A stretch of DNA of 64,000 nucleotides from JAZKJD01 sp040384585 (GTDB lineage: Bacteria; Pseudomonadota; Gammaproteobacteria; Diplorickettsiales; Diplorickettsiaceae), in the NCBI GenBank assembly GCA_040384585.1, contig JAZKJD010000005.1, positions 10,224 to 74,223 of the forward strand, written 5' to 3'. Both the position numbers and the translations under genes were made by a program. The notes under the pieces are model-generated. The model ran no database searches. It worked only from the letters and a program-made list of their open reading frames with translations, and was not told the DNA's origin. How positions within the stretch are numbered: position 1 is the stretch's first letter; each line of letters starts with the position of its first letter. Shown piece after piece: positions 8,328 to 17,365 of the stretch.

Positions 8328-10031
8328 TTAATCCTTAATAATCCGTTTCATTTCTAATAAACTAATTTCTCCTCGTTTAAGTTTTTCTAAGGCTGCAGTG
8401 TATAAGGTCTGCATACCATTATTTTTTGCCTGTAAAGCAATCGCTCTTACATCACAGTCCTGCAAAATTAAGCTTTTTATTTGATCAGTAACAGACAACA
8501 TTTCAAAAATGCCAATACGTCCTCGGTAACCCTCTGTACATTTTTCACAGCCTTTGGCCGTAAAAAGAGTCACCGTCTGAATATCTTGATCAGTAAAACC
8601 CAATTCAAATAACATTTTTTCCGGTAGTTTATCTTGTATTTTGCAATGCTTACATAAGCGTCGTGCTAGTCGTTGTGCAATAATTAAATACACGGAGGAA
8701 GCGATGTTATAGCGCGGTATCCCCATATTAGCCAAACGAACTAAGCTCTCCGCAGCACTATTGGTATGTAAACTCGATAGTACTAAATGGCCCGTTTGCG
8801 CTGCTTTAATACCAATTTCTGCCGTTTCTTGGTCGCGCATTTCACCTACCATGATGACATCAGGATCTTGACGTAAAAAAGCTCTTAAAACGGTAGCAAA
8901 ATTTAATCCTACTTTTGGATTGATATTAACTTGATTAATTCCCGGTAAAACAATCTCTATAGGATTTTCCACACTGGAAATATTGATAGTAGCACTATTT
9001 AAAAAATTTAAGGCGGTATATAAAGTGATAGTTTTCCCGCTACCCGTAGGTCCTGTCACTAAAATCATGCCGTGTGGATAGTGTAATGCTTGCAAAAAAC
9101 TCGTTTTTTGTGCTTCATTCATTCCTAATTTATCAATCTCAAGTAACATTCTATTGCTATCTAAAATTCTGATCACACACTTTTCGCCATAAAGAGTGGG
9201 ACAAGTACTGATACGACAATCAATATTTCGATTGCTAGAATCCCGTACTTGAAAACGTCCATCTTGTGGAATGCGTCGTTCAGCAATATCGAGTTGTGAC
9301 ATGATTTTAAAACGAGTAATAATTCGTTGTATCAAACGCACTGATAAAGAAACGGCTACATACAATAGTCCGTCAATCCTCAATCGAATTTGTAACTGAC
9401 TTTGATAGGGCTCTACGTGTATATCCGATGCCCCGCGCTCAATAGCGGATTGTAGAAGCTGATAAACATACTGAACAATGGCCATTTCATTGTTATTCAC
9501 TTCATTGATTTGCGGGAGGAAAAGTTTTAAGGCAGCGCCCTGCCGATTTGAATCAAAAATTAATTCTGTTGCGTAATTTTTTGGAGTGGAATTTGACTTT
9601 ACACTTATTTTTTCCAGCAAACGTTTTAATTTCTCCGGCTCTACCAGGATCTTTTCTACAATCAATTCCGTATGAAACCTAATAGCATCTATCGCTTGCT
9701 GATCAGTAGGATCAATGATGGCTAAACCTAATGTTTGATTCTCTTGCCATAAAGGTAATACTTGGTATCTTTGTAATAGCTTTTCTTCAATTAATTGAAT
9801 GGGCAGCTGTAATGGATCAAGCGTATCCAAATCAATAAAAGGTAAATCTAACTCCTTGGCTAAGCGTTGTGATAAATAGCAAGGATCAACAATATTTTCC
9901 TTAATCAAATAACTAATAAATGAAATTTGTTGACGTTTGGCCTCTGCTATAGCAAGTGAAAGCCTTTCTGCGGTTAATACGCCATCGGATAGTAAATGTT
10001 TTAAAAAAGTATTAATAACTGGCTTGTCCAT
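8328..10031 (-). CDS. pilB: type IV pilus assembly ATPase
   Basis: Hexameric ATPase powering pilus extension at the cytoplasmic face. The N-terminal MshEN-like region (residues 1-150) is followed by the GspE core: Walker A GPTGSGKT near residue 328, the Walker B region IMVGEMRDQETAEIG near 390, a His box HLVLSSLHTNSA, and a tetracysteine zinc site (CKHC and CEKC). The 567 residues are typical. It heads the pilB-pilC-pilD run. The start codon is only 10 bp from the end of repeat A1, so the leader of the message would contain a 148-nt hairpin-forming element. No strong ribosome binding site is seen before this ATG. Confidence 0.95.
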   Translation of the reverse strand: MDKPVINTFLKHLLSDGVLTAERLSLAIAEAKRQQISFISYLIKENIVDPCYLSQRLAKELDLPFIDLDTLDPLQLPIQLIEEKLLQRYQVLPLWQENQTLGLAIIDPTDQQAIDAIRFHTELIVEKILVEPEKLKRLLEKISVKSNSTPKNYATELIFDSNRQGAALKLFLPQINEVNNNEMAIVQYVYQLLQSAIERGASDIHVEPYQSQLQIRLRIDGLLYVAVSLSVRLIQRIITRFKIMSQLDIAERRIPQDGRFQVRDSSNRNIDCRISTCPTLYGEKCVIRILDSNRMLLEIDKLGMNEAQKTSFLQALHYPHGMILVTGPTGSGKTITLYTALNFLNSATINISSVENPIEIVLPGINQVNINPKVGLNFATVLRAFLRQDPDVIMVGEMRDQETAEIGIKAAQTGHLVLSSLHTNSAAESLVRLANMGIPRYNIASSVYLIIAQRLARRLCKHCKIQDKLPEKMLFELGFTDQDIQTVTLFTAKGCEKCTEGYRGRIGIFEMLSVTDQIKSLILQDCDVRAIALQAKNNGMQTLYTAALEKLKRGEISLLEMKRIIKD

Positions 10032-10040
10032 TCGTCTTAT

Positions 10041-10188
10041 TAAGGTGTGTCGTCATTTGGCACGATGATGGTCATAAACCGTCGTATTTTCTGCGTTTCG
10101 TTACTCACATACCCGCAAGTATGCTCCGTTACGATACTCGAAAAACCACGCTTTCTGACTCATCCTCGCTAAATGACGACACACCTTA
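10041..10188. repeat. family A palindromic element, copy A1 (148 bp)
   Basis: taaggtgtgtcgtcattt (10041-10058) is the exact inverse of aaatgacgacacacctta (10171-10188). The centre carries the family core ctgcgtttcgttactcacatac and gtatgctccgttacgatactc. It lies in the pilB leader, 10 bp from the ATG. Copies A2 (37922-38070), A3 (39914-40061) and A4 (44673-44819) share the core but have different, internally complementary ends. Confidence 0.85.
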
Positions 10189-10286
10189 GTATTCCATCTC
10201 GCTGAGTGATGACGCCTCCTAGTATAACGCAAATTTAATTTAAATGTATTGACGCATTAAAAATATAATGCTTAAAATGGACTTAA

Positions 10287-10355
10287 GGCGTATAAACCCT
10301 AGGTTTAACGGTAGTCCTAAGAATGATAAAAACGACTATTTGGGGTTTATATGCC
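10287..10355. repeat. 69-bp hairpin downstream of idi
   Basis: ggcgtataaaccc (10287-10299) pairs with gggtttatatgcc (10343-10355) with one mismatch. It starts two bases beyond the idi stop, so it could cap or terminate the idi message, though no U-run follows on the minus strand. The rest of 10189-10286 shows no gene. Confidence 0.5.
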
Positions 10356-10357
10356 CA

Positions 10358-10906
10358 TTACACTTTGTTTATTAGACCAGAGAAACGCTTGACAATGTTA
10401 AGCGCTTGTTTGAGCCAAGGAGTAAATTGATTGGGGTAAACGTCCATTTCATATTCTAAATGCGTAAGGGTGACCCAGCGGTAATCGTTAACTTCTACTG
10501 AATTCGGGATAACACGGGTGTCGGCTGATACAAGACCAAATAGCACGTGGTCAATTTCATTTTCTGTTAGTCCATTAAAAAAATCAACATTATAATGAAA
10601 CCACCCTAAATTTTGCAGCTGTGCCGCAGAGATATTGAGTTCTTCAGATAACCGACGTTGGCCTGCTGCTAGGATAGTTTCTTGGACACGAGGGTGTGAG
10701 CAGCAAGTATTACTCCATAAACCAGACGAATGATATTTAGTCAAAGCACGTTGTTGTAACAACAATTCAAATTGATGTGTTTTTCGAAATATAAATAGTG
10801 AAAAAGCACGATGGAGCAAGTTGTGTCGATGTGCAAAAAGCTTCTCAGAAAAACCTATCTCATTATCGAGAATATCAACGAGGATAACGTATTCACTTGC
10901 TTTCAT
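10358..10906 (-). CDS. idi: isopentenyl-diphosphate delta-isomerase, type I
   Basis: Converts isopentenyl diphosphate to dimethylallyl diphosphate, balancing the product of the adjacent mevalonate operon. The ATG at 10906 gives 182 residues, the same length as the E. coli enzyme. Metal and catalytic residues fall at near-equivalent positions: H26 and H32, C68 in NTCCSHP with H71, and E115/E117 in LTENEIDH. The Nudix-like helix region (AAGQRRLSEELNI) is present. An in-frame ATG at 10930 would add eight residues with no family support. It is divergent from HMG-CoA reductase, so one control region may serve both. Confidence 0.93.
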   Translation of the reverse strand: MKASEYVILVDILDNEIGFSEKLFAHRHNLLHRAFSLFIFRKTHQFELLLQQRALTKYHSSGLWSNTCCSHPRVQETILAAGQRRLSEELNISAAQLQNLGWFHYNVDFFNGLTENEIDHVLFGLVSADTRVIPNSVEVNDYRWVTLTHLEYEMDVYPNQFTPWLKQALNIVKRFSGLINKV

Positions 10907-11029
10907 AAGCCATTTTCTTTTAAAATGCACTGGAGAATATTTTATAACCTAGTATACTCTTCGCAGTCTTCGGCAACGCAGACGAAAGTTCATCTATAGA
11001 AGAGAATATATAATCATTGCAAGTGAATC

Positions 11030-12106
11030 ATGCGCTGGCAAAATACGCAACAAATAGCCGCTATTCCTATGCAAGTAGTAGGTCCCGTTAGCATTAGTAG
11101 TCCCGAGTTTAATGCAAGTGTTGGCTTACCTCTAGCTACTTTTGAAACTCCTCTTTGGTCGTCGACTCATCGTGGAACACAGGTTTGTAATCAGGCAGGG
11201 GGAATTAAAGCCACGCTGATAGATGACCGTATGACACGGTCTGTCTTGATTGAGGCTGATTCTGCCACTCAGGCTTACCAAGCTTATCTTGATATTCGAC
11301 AGCAAAAGAAGCAACTCCAATCACTCATTAGTCAGTATAGCCAATTTGCAGAACTACTGGACATACATGCCCAAGTGGTAGGTTCTTTGCTTTATTTACG
11401 TTTTGAATTATTGACAGGTGATGCAGCTGGACATAATATGGTAACGCTAGCGGCAGAGCATATGCTTAATTGGATATTGCAACAAAATGCTTCACTCCGC
11501 TATGTATCGATTTCAGGCAATTATTGTTCAGATAAAAAAGTATCTGCTGTCAACGGGATATTAGGTCGTGGAAAATACGTTGTGGCCGAGGTATCTATTC
11601 CCAGTAGCTTATGCAAACGGCATTTACGGACTACCCCGGAAAAGATTGTTCAGTTAAATATTAAGAAAAATTTACTGGGGAATATCCTCGCAGGTGGATT
11701 GCGCACAGCAAATGCACATTTTGCCAATATACTATTGGCCTTTTATCTCGCTACGGGGCAAGATGCCGCTAACATTATCGAAGCATCTCAAGGCATAGTA
11801 CATGCCGAACAGCGCAATCAGAATCTTTATTTCTCAGTGACGTTACCTAATCTTATTATGGGAACAGTGGGGAATGGTAAACATTTCGACTTTGTCCAAA
11901 AAAATTTGCAGCAGCTAGGTTGTATTGAAACGCGTGAACTAGGCTATAATGCCAGGCGTTTAGCCCTTATCGCTGCTGCCGCTGTATTATGCGGTGAATT
12001 ATCATTATTAGCCGCACAAACCAATCCTGGAGAGCTCATGCGTAGCCATTTACAATTAGAACGTAAGAAGAAAAGTAAAATAAGCACTAAAAAAGCAGCG
12101 TTATAA
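11030..12106 (+). CDS. mvaA: hydroxymethylglutaryl-CoA reductase (class I-like)
   Basis: Commits HMG-CoA to mevalonate. The 358 residues form a catalytic domain only, with no membrane anchor. Motifs: GDAAGHNM (130-137), SGNYCSDKK (162-170) with the catalytic Lys, GQD (243-245), GTVGNGK (278-284) and a C-terminal His at 340 in RSHLQLERKK; E39 in TFETPLW is the likely catalytic Glu. The SGNxCxDKK and SHxxxxR patterns resemble class I (eukaryotic/archaeal) reductases rather than class II bacterial ones. It is the first gene of a five-gene mevalonate operon, 21 bp before mvaS. The ribosome binding site is weak. Confidence 0.93.
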   Translation: MRWQNTQQIAAIPMQVVGPVSISSPEFNASVGLPLATFETPLWSSTHRGTQVCNQAGGIKATLIDDRMTRSVLIEADSATQAYQAYLDIRQQKKQLQSLISQYSQFAELLDIHAQVVGSLLYLRFELLTGDAAGHNMVTLAAEHMLNWILQQNASLRYVSISGNYCSDKKVSAVNGILGRGKYVVAEVSIPSSLCKRHLRTTPEKIVQLNIKKNLLGNILAGGLRTANAHFANILLAFYLATGQDAANIIEASQGIVHAEQRNQNLYFSVTLPNLIMGTVGNGKHFDFVQKNLQQLGCIETRELGYNARRLALIAAAAVLCGELSLLAAQTNPGELMRSHLQLERKKKSKISTKKAAL

Positions 12107-12127
12107 ATTATTTGTGAGGATACTTTC

Positions 12128-13288
12128 TTGCTAAAAGTTGGAATTGATGCATTAGCTGTTTATACACCACGTTATGCACTTGATTTGTCGCTACTCGCCC
12201 AGGTACGCCATAGTGATCCAGATAAAATTTTGACTGGCTTAGGCCAAAAGAGAATGGCTGTGCCACCTCCGGGTGAAGATATTGTCACCATGGCAGCAAA
12301 CGCTGCCAAACAAGTATTACAAAATATTGATACCAGTGCTATTGAAATGTTGCTGTTTGCAACGGAGACAGGGATTGATCAGTCAAAAGCAGCGGGTATT
12401 TATGTCCATGATCTAGTGAACCTACCCACACGTTGCCGTGTTGTAGAGTTGAAACAAGCCTGTTATGCGGGTACAGCCGCTATCCAACTTGCGTTGCCGT
12501 TTTTGCGAGAAAATCCTACGAAAAAGGTTTTATTCATTGCGGCGGATATCGCACGTTATGGCCTGGAAACCAATGCTGAATCATCACAAGGCGCCGGTGC
12601 AGTTGCGGCTATTTTAACCGCCAATCCACGTTTACTGGCTTTCGATGCTGAATATGCAGTAAGCGTTGAAAACATCATGGATTTTTGGCGACCTAATTAT
12701 AGAAATGAAGCCTTAGTCGAAGGTCAATCCTCCAGTAGAAAATATTTGGAGATGTTAAAAACCTGCTGGCTGGAGTACCACGCATTATCCGAACGTCATT
12801 TTCAGGATCACGCTTATTATTGTTATCATATCCCTGTACCGCGTTTAGTTGAGAAAGCCCATGTTAGACTGTTTAAATCGAATGCCGAAGAACCATTGCT
12901 CATGGCTCAAATCCAGCCAACACTCGCTTATGCGAGACAGATCGGTAACAGCTATACCGCGTCGTTGTTTATCAGTCTTGCTTCGTTATTAGATAATGCA
13001 AGCACGGATTTAGCCCGTCAGCGCATTGGATTTTATAGTTATGGCTCAGGTTGTATCGCAGAATATTTTAGTGCTGTGATACAAGCGGGTTACCGCGAAT
13101 CACTCCATACCAACTACCATAAGCACTTACTTGACTCACGAAACTTATTGGAATACGCCGATTATGAAGCATTTTATTCATTTACCTACCCAGAGGACGG
13201 TAGTCATCTAGAAATTCCTATTTATCAAACCGGTGATTTTCGCCTCGCTAGATATTGTGGTCATCAACGTGTCTATGAGCCCGTATGA
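12128..13288 (+). CDS. mvaS: hydroxymethylglutaryl-CoA synthase
   Basis: Condenses acetyl-CoA with acetoacetyl-CoA to give HMG-CoA. The thiolase-fold catalytic triad is visible: E80 (FATETGIDQSKA), C112 (KQACYAGTAA) and H234 (CYHIPVPRL). It has 386 residues, as usual for the bacterial enzyme. The start is TTG at 12128, supported by GTGAGGA eight bases upstream. The stop overlaps the mevalonate kinase ATG by 4 bp. No acetoacetyl-CoA thiolase is found in the window, so that substrate must come from elsewhere. Confidence 0.95.
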   Translation: MLKVGIDALAVYTPRYALDLSLLAQVRHSDPDKILTGLGQKRMAVPPPGEDIVTMAANAAKQVLQNIDTSAIEMLLFATETGIDQSKAAGIYVHDLVNLPTRCRVVELKQACYAGTAAIQLALPFLRENPTKKVLFIAADIARYGLETNAESSQGAGAVAAILTANPRLLAFDAEYAVSVENIMDFWRPNYRNEALVEGQSSSRKYLEMLKTCWLEYHALSERHFQDHAYYCYHIPVPRLVEKAHVRLFKSNAEEPLLMAQIQPTLAYARQIGNSYTASLFISLASLLDNASTDLARQRIGFYSYGSGCIAEYFSAVIQAGYRESLHTNYHKHLLDSRNLLEYADYEAFYSFTYPEDGSHLEIPIYQTGDFRLARYCGHQRVYEPV

Positions 13289-14295
13289 AAGTCTTAGCGC
13301 CTGCTAAACTCATTCTTTCAGGTGAGCATGCCGTCGTTTATGGAAAGCCTGCCTTGGCAATGGCAATCAACCGTTACGCAACAGTTACTGTAACACGTGA
13401 ATGTCTACCACGTGTTCTATTTGATTTATCTAATTTAGCCTATTGTCATTATTTAAGCTTCAATGGATTATCTCGTTTAAAAAAACGTATTAAATCTAAA
13501 TATCACCGATTTATACAAGGCGAACTCGGTATTCGTGATGTCTTACAAAAACCATTTGAATTAATACAGTTTACATTGAGTTTATTGACTGAAACATTAC
13601 GGATTTCTTTATCTAATGGGATAAAGTTACAAGTACAATCGGATATTCCTATCGGCTGTGGGATGGGATCCTCTGCAGCGATTATCCTAAGCGTTATACA
13701 TGCCATCTCGATGCATCTGCGTATTAGACTCTCACCAGAAAAATTAATTCATTTAGCATTACAAGCAGAAAATATACAACATGGACATTCCAGTGGGCTT
13801 GACTTACGCGTTGTATTACAGGGAGGCACTTTATACATGCGTGATCAAATGATAGAAGCGCGACAAGCGCCTGCAATGCCCTTGTATCTTGTGAATACGG
13901 GTGTTCCACTGTCTACCACAGGACAATGTGTTGAACGGGTGGCGCCGTATTTTCAGTCTCAGTGTTTAGGGGATGCATTTGCCAGCATTACAAACAGGAT
14001 GGATGCTGCCTTACAAACAAACTCTTATCTAGATTTCCAAGAAGCCATACGAGAAAACCATCGTTTACTGGTTAGACTGGGTGTCGTACCAGAACGCGTA
14101 CAACAGTTTATTTCGCAGATAGAAACACAAGCCGGTGCAGCCAAGATATGTGGTGCCGGCACCATAGCCGGTGAACAAGCTGGCATTGTTCTTGTTGTTA
14201 CAGACAATGCGTTAACACTCCAACGTTTATGCGCTCATTTTGCTTACTCATTGTTGCCTATTGTATGTGAATCGCGAGGATTACGTGCCATTTAA
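13285..14295 (+). CDS. mvk: mevalonate kinase
   Basis: GHMP-family kinase phosphorylating mevalonate at C5. The N-terminal APAKLILSGEHAVVYGKPALA is the mevalonate kinase signature, and the ATP loop is IPIGCGMGSSAA (about residues 121-132). The C-terminal GHMP motif reads AKICGAGTIAGEQAG. At 336 residues it fits the family. It overlaps mvaS by 4 bp and the next kinase by 11 bp, so translational coupling along the operon is likely. Confidence 0.93.
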   Translation: MKVLAPAKLILSGEHAVVYGKPALAMAINRYATVTVTRECLPRVLFDLSNLAYCHYLSFNGLSRLKKRIKSKYHRFIQGELGIRDVLQKPFELIQFTLSLLTETLRISLSNGIKLQVQSDIPIGCGMGSSAAIILSVIHAISMHLRIRLSPEKLIHLALQAENIQHGHSSGLDLRVVLQGGTLYMRDQMIEARQAPAMPLYLVNTGVPLSTTGQCVERVAPYFQSQCLGDAFASITNRMDAALQTNSYLDFQEAIRENHRLLVRLGVVPERVQQFISQIETQAGAAKICGAGTIAGEQAGIVLVVTDNALTLQRLCAHFAYSLLPIVCESRGLRAI

Positions 14296-15316
14296 AGCCT
14301 CTGCGCCAGCTTCACTGATGTTATTGGGTGAATATGGTGTGCTTTATGGTAAACAGGCTTTGGTTTGCGCGATAGACAAACGTATTCATGTAACACTGTC
14401 TCCCCGCATAGACGATAAAATCGAGATTTTCTCTCATCCCTATAGCCGTTCCGTTTATTCAACAGATATTCAACATCTTACCGTTCAACGCCCATTTCAA
14501 TTTGTTCTTGGAGTACTGAAACAGTATCAAAGTAAGCTTACACAGGGTTGTACTATTAAGATTGAATCTGAGTTTTCTGATCAAGTCGGATTCGGTTCAT
14601 CCGCTGCAGTTACCGTAGCGACCTTAGCCGCTCTTTTTGCTTGGTTAGATATCAAAGTATCAAAACAAAGGCATGTACCTATTGGACGTTTGATCGTGCA
14701 AGGTATACAAGGTGTAGGTTCAGGTGCTGATATTGCTGCCTCTATTTATGGTGGTCTTATTCGCTATCGGGCATCGCCATTGATAGTAGAAAAATATCCC
14801 CTGCTATATCCCTTAACTGTTTTGTATTCTGGCTTTAAAACACCGACAGCTGTCGCAGTAACACAGGTACAAAAGTGTTTTACCCATCGTCCGGATGTAC
14901 TTCACCAGCTCTGTGACAATATAGCCGAATGTGTCTCTGAAGGTATTCAGCTAATAAACGAGCACGCCTGTTTATCGAAATTAGGAAATATTCTGTTGAG
15001 ACAACAGGAATTGTTAGTAAAACTAGGGGTCAGTCTGCCATTGCTTCAGAACATGGTGGATAGCCTAAATGCACAACCGGGCATCTTTGGTGCAAAGATT
15101 TCTGGTGCTGGATTAGGTGATTGCGTCATTGGCTTAGGCTATCCACCTGATAACTATGTTTATTGTGAACGTGATGCCAACGTAAAGAAAAACCGTAAAA
15201 TAGAGGTATGCAGTCCTGCAGCTATTTTATTTCCAGACGCTTCCAAGATTAAAGGCTGTGTTCAACGGTTTCCCGTTAGTATGACAGCGAGCGGGGTACA
15301 ATGTGAAACGATCTGA
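14285..15316 (+). CDS. mvaK2: phosphomevalonate kinase (GHMP family)
   Basis: Second GHMP kinase of the pathway, expected to make mevalonate 5-diphosphate. From the GTG at 14285 it has 343 residues: KASAPASLMLLGEYGVLYGK at the N-terminus, ATP loop VGFGSSAAVTVATL (101-114), and GVGSGADIAASIYGG (143-157), which is the phosphomevalonate kinase pattern. GAKISGAGLGDCVIG is the C-terminal GHMP motif. GCGAGGA just upstream supports this GTG; the frame is open to an ATG at 14240 within mvk. Position between mvk and mvaD supports the assignment. The last 40 residues extend beyond the usual fold and are basic. Confidence 0.88.
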   Translation: MPFKASAPASLMLLGEYGVLYGKQALVCAIDKRIHVTLSPRIDDKIEIFSHPYSRSVYSTDIQHLTVQRPFQFVLGVLKQYQSKLTQGCTIKIESEFSDQVGFGSSAAVTVATLAALFAWLDIKVSKQRHVPIGRLIVQGIQGVGSGADIAASIYGGLIRYRASPLIVEKYPLLYPLTVLYSGFKTPTAVAVTQVQKCFTHRPDVLHQLCDNIAECVSEGIQLINEHACLSKLGNILLRQQELLVKLGVSLPLLQNMVDSLNAQPGIFGAKISGAGLGDCVIGLGYPPDNYVYCERDANVKKNRKIEVCSPAAILFPDASKIKGCVQRFPVSMTASGVQCETI

Positions 15317-16307
15317 GGTTATTCAAACTATTTTTAATCATCACATTCCAATAGCGCCAACACAGGAAAGAGCAACTGCCTTTGCACCTAGCAACATTGC
15401 ACTTTGTAAGTATTGGGGAAAGCGAAATAGCGAACTCAATTTACCGCTTACCTCGAGCTTGTCCATTGCACTGCCAACTAAAGGAACAACAACGACATTG
15501 GTCTGGAACCCGAAACAAACGCGGGATAGCATTATTTTTAATGGGAAAGAAATGGCTGTTGATAGTGCTTTTGTGCAACGGCTTACACAATTTTTAGATC
15601 TGTTTCGTCCACAATATCAGTGGTATTTGCATATTACCATTGAGATGAATATTCCCTTAGCTGCAGGTTTTGCTTCTTCTGCCAGTGGTTTTGCTGCATT
15701 AGTATTCGCACTCAACAATCTATTCGATTGGCGTTTAGAATCGCAAGTATTATCTATTTTAGCTCGCTTAGGAAGTGGTAGTGCGGCACGATCCTTATGG
15801 ACAGGCTTTGTGGAATGGGATTGCGGTAAACGTAGCGATGGCATGGATAGTTATGCCAAGCCATTAGAGAATACCTGGCCTGAACTTTGCATGGGGCTAT
15901 TAAGTATTTGCGAGACAGCAAAACCGATTTCATCGCGCGCCGCCATGCAACGTACAATGGATACCAGTAGTTTATATCCACAGTGGCTGGAAAAAGCAAC
16001 GCAAGATTTGGTGATGATAAAACAAGCAATTTGTCAAAAGGACTTTCCCTTACTCGGACAATTAGCCGAACAAAATGCATTGACAATGCATGCCATGATG
16101 CTCAGCAGTTGGCCGCCGATTTGTTATTTTCTACCGGATACTCTGGCAGCGATGCAACGTATTTGGGCCTTACGCAAAGCAGGTCTAGCATTATATTTCA
16201 CACAAGACGCAGGCCCCAACGTAAAGCTATTGTTCCTCAAAAAAGACAGTCAATCTATTCAGCAATCTTTTCCAATGGTAGAAATTATCTCTGTTTTCAA
16301 TGATTGA
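15303..16307 (+). CDS. mvaD: diphosphomevalonate decarboxylase
   Basis: ATP-dependent decarboxylation of mevalonate diphosphate to isopentenyl diphosphate. Motifs: APSNIALCKYWGKR (about 28-41), the phosphate loop AAGFASSASGFAAL (120-133) and LGSGSAARSLWTGFVEW with the substrate-binding Ser and Arg. The 334 residues match bacterial MvaD. The start is GTG at 15303, overlapping mvaK2 by 14 bp; GGGGT upstream can serve as ribosome binding site. It is the last gene of the mevalonate operon; an inverted repeat B copy lies about 60 bp downstream. Confidence 0.95.
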   Translation: MKRSEVIQTIFNHHIPIAPTQERATAFAPSNIALCKYWGKRNSELNLPLTSSLSIALPTKGTTTTLVWNPKQTRDSIIFNGKEMAVDSAFVQRLTQFLDLFRPQYQWYLHITIEMNIPLAAGFASSASGFAALVFALNNLFDWRLESQVLSILARLGSGSAARSLWTGFVEWDCGKRSDGMDSYAKPLENTWPELCMGLLSICETAKPISSRAAMQRTMDTSSLYPQWLEKATQDLVMIKQAICQKDFPLLGQLAEQNALTMHAMMLSSWPPICYFLPDTLAAMQRIWALRKAGLALYFTQDAGPNVKLLFLKKDSQSIQQSFPMVEIISVFND

Positions 16308-16369
16308 ACTGAAGTAAGCACCTGCTTTTTTATTTACTTTTTTAACGCTATAGGGGCAAAAAAATTGTT

Positions 16370-16472
16370 GGCGCGGGTCCTGCCAGCGAATGCACTTTTT
16401 TTGCTGGCTCACGCCACAAAAAGAAGTCGCATTCACTGTCACTCGTGCCACTTTTTAATTTTTTGCTCTGTA
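16370..16472 (-). repeat. family B copy B3
   Basis: Inverse of the B1 module: ggcgcgggtcctgccagcgaatgc, then tttgctggctcacgccacaaaaagaagtcgcattcactgtcac, then the aaaaagtggc/ttttttgctctgta end. It is non-coding here, between mvaD and the ankyrin gene. This copy and B1 are the best references for the consensus, since neither is under protein-coding constraint. Confidence 0.8.
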
Positions 16473-16573
16473 ATGCGTTTCTCTAAATTTATAGCGCTGC
16501 CATTAATCATTTATTAAGCTTTTTGCGGTATCATTATCATTTAATTTCTATAGTAACTAAGGTAAAATATTTT

Positions 16574-17074
16574 ATGTCACAACAAACTAAATCGCAGGAT
16601 TACAGATTGCTACATAATGCAATTATATGGAGAAAATCCGATGGAACAGTAAAACAGATCATAGAGACCTCCAATGCTGATGAAATTAACGCCGCAGGTC
16701 CCCTGGGTGAAACACCGCTACACCTTGCTGTTCAATATGGTCGTTACAGTATAGGTATAATAGAGATACTTCTGGAATCTGATAAGATCGAGGTTAACAA
16801 AAAAAGTGGTTCTGGTCATACACCTCTCGATTATTTTGATAGTTTTTCTAAAAACTATGATTCAAAGTTCCGTGCTCATTTTATTGAAAAGCTACTTTTA
16901 GAACACGGTGCTCAGCGAAGTTTAACAAATTCTGAATCTGAAAAAAAAGAACTTGTACAATCTTTAGAGCAGAACAATGAATCTATCCAAGTAAAAAAAC
17001 AGAAATCCGATTCTGAACAGATTCAAAATACGCAAACTTTAACCTCAACTTCTTCTGAAAATGACTCTTTCTAA
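16574..17074 (+). CDS. ankyrin-repeat protein (166 aa)
   Basis: A short ankyrin protein: TPLHLAVQYGR (residues about 52-62) followed by IEILLESDKIEVNKKSGSGHTPLDYF is a clear repeat pair, with KLLLEHGAQ as a third partial repeat. The start at 16574 (SQQTKSQDYRL) follows an AAGGT; the frame is open further upstream, but that part is unlike a protein start. The C-terminal 45 residues are highly polar (Glu, Ser, Gln, Thr), a feature of type IV secretion substrates. No signal peptide. It may be a host-directed effector by inference; the ankyrin fold itself is well supported. A small overlapping reading frame follows. Confidence 0.75.
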   Translation: MSQQTKSQDYRLLHNAIIWRKSDGTVKQIIETSNADEINAAGPLGETPLHLAVQYGRYSIGIIEILLESDKIEVNKKSGSGHTPLDYFDSFSKNYDSKFRAHFIEKLLLEHGAQRSLTNSESEKKELVQSLEQNNESIQVKKQKSDSEQIQNTQTLTSTSSENDSF

Positions 17075-17234
17075 TCGGTTTGGGGTTCCTGGACAATTAT
17101 GCGATGCAGCGATAAAAATAGGAAGAAATGTTGCATCTTATGCTTCTAACTTTTTCAAACCTTCTTTCAATACCAGTACTCAACACACTCAAAAAAAAGG
17201 TACAGAGGTTACTCCAGCTTTTAAACAAAACTAG
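17061..17234 (+). CDS. possible small protein (57 aa) overlapping the ankyrin gene
   Basis: An ATG at 17061 lies inside the last codons of the ankyrin gene in the +1 frame and is open to TAG at 17232-17234. The product starts MTLSNRFGVPGQLCD and ends VTPAFKQN, and is basic and polar with no known motif. The 14-bp overlap could permit translational coupling. Alternatively it is the former C-terminus of the ankyrin protein after a frameshift. A real protein is not proven. Confidence 0.3.
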   Translation: MTLSNRFGVPGQLCDAAIKIGRNVASYASNFFKPSFNTSTQHTQKKGTEVTPAFKQN

Positions 17235-17365
17235 TTTTTGATAACAGACTCTAGGCACAAGGAAGTGCTTCTTTGTTTCGTAAGCCCATAGTCGTTGCAT
17301 AAGCTGCCTTTTTCGCTTAAATTTTCCGTTTAGATTCCAAAACGTTCTAAAACAAAATCAAATCC

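Noticed and set aside
16227..16451. Minus-strand frame in the mvaD/B3 region
   Set aside because: Made of antisense mvaD and repeat B3. It resembles the PilC N-terminus only through the shared repeat.
17097..17300. Minus-strand 67-residue frame after the ankyrin gene
   Set aside because: No start signal or motif; the plus-strand frame there is more credible.
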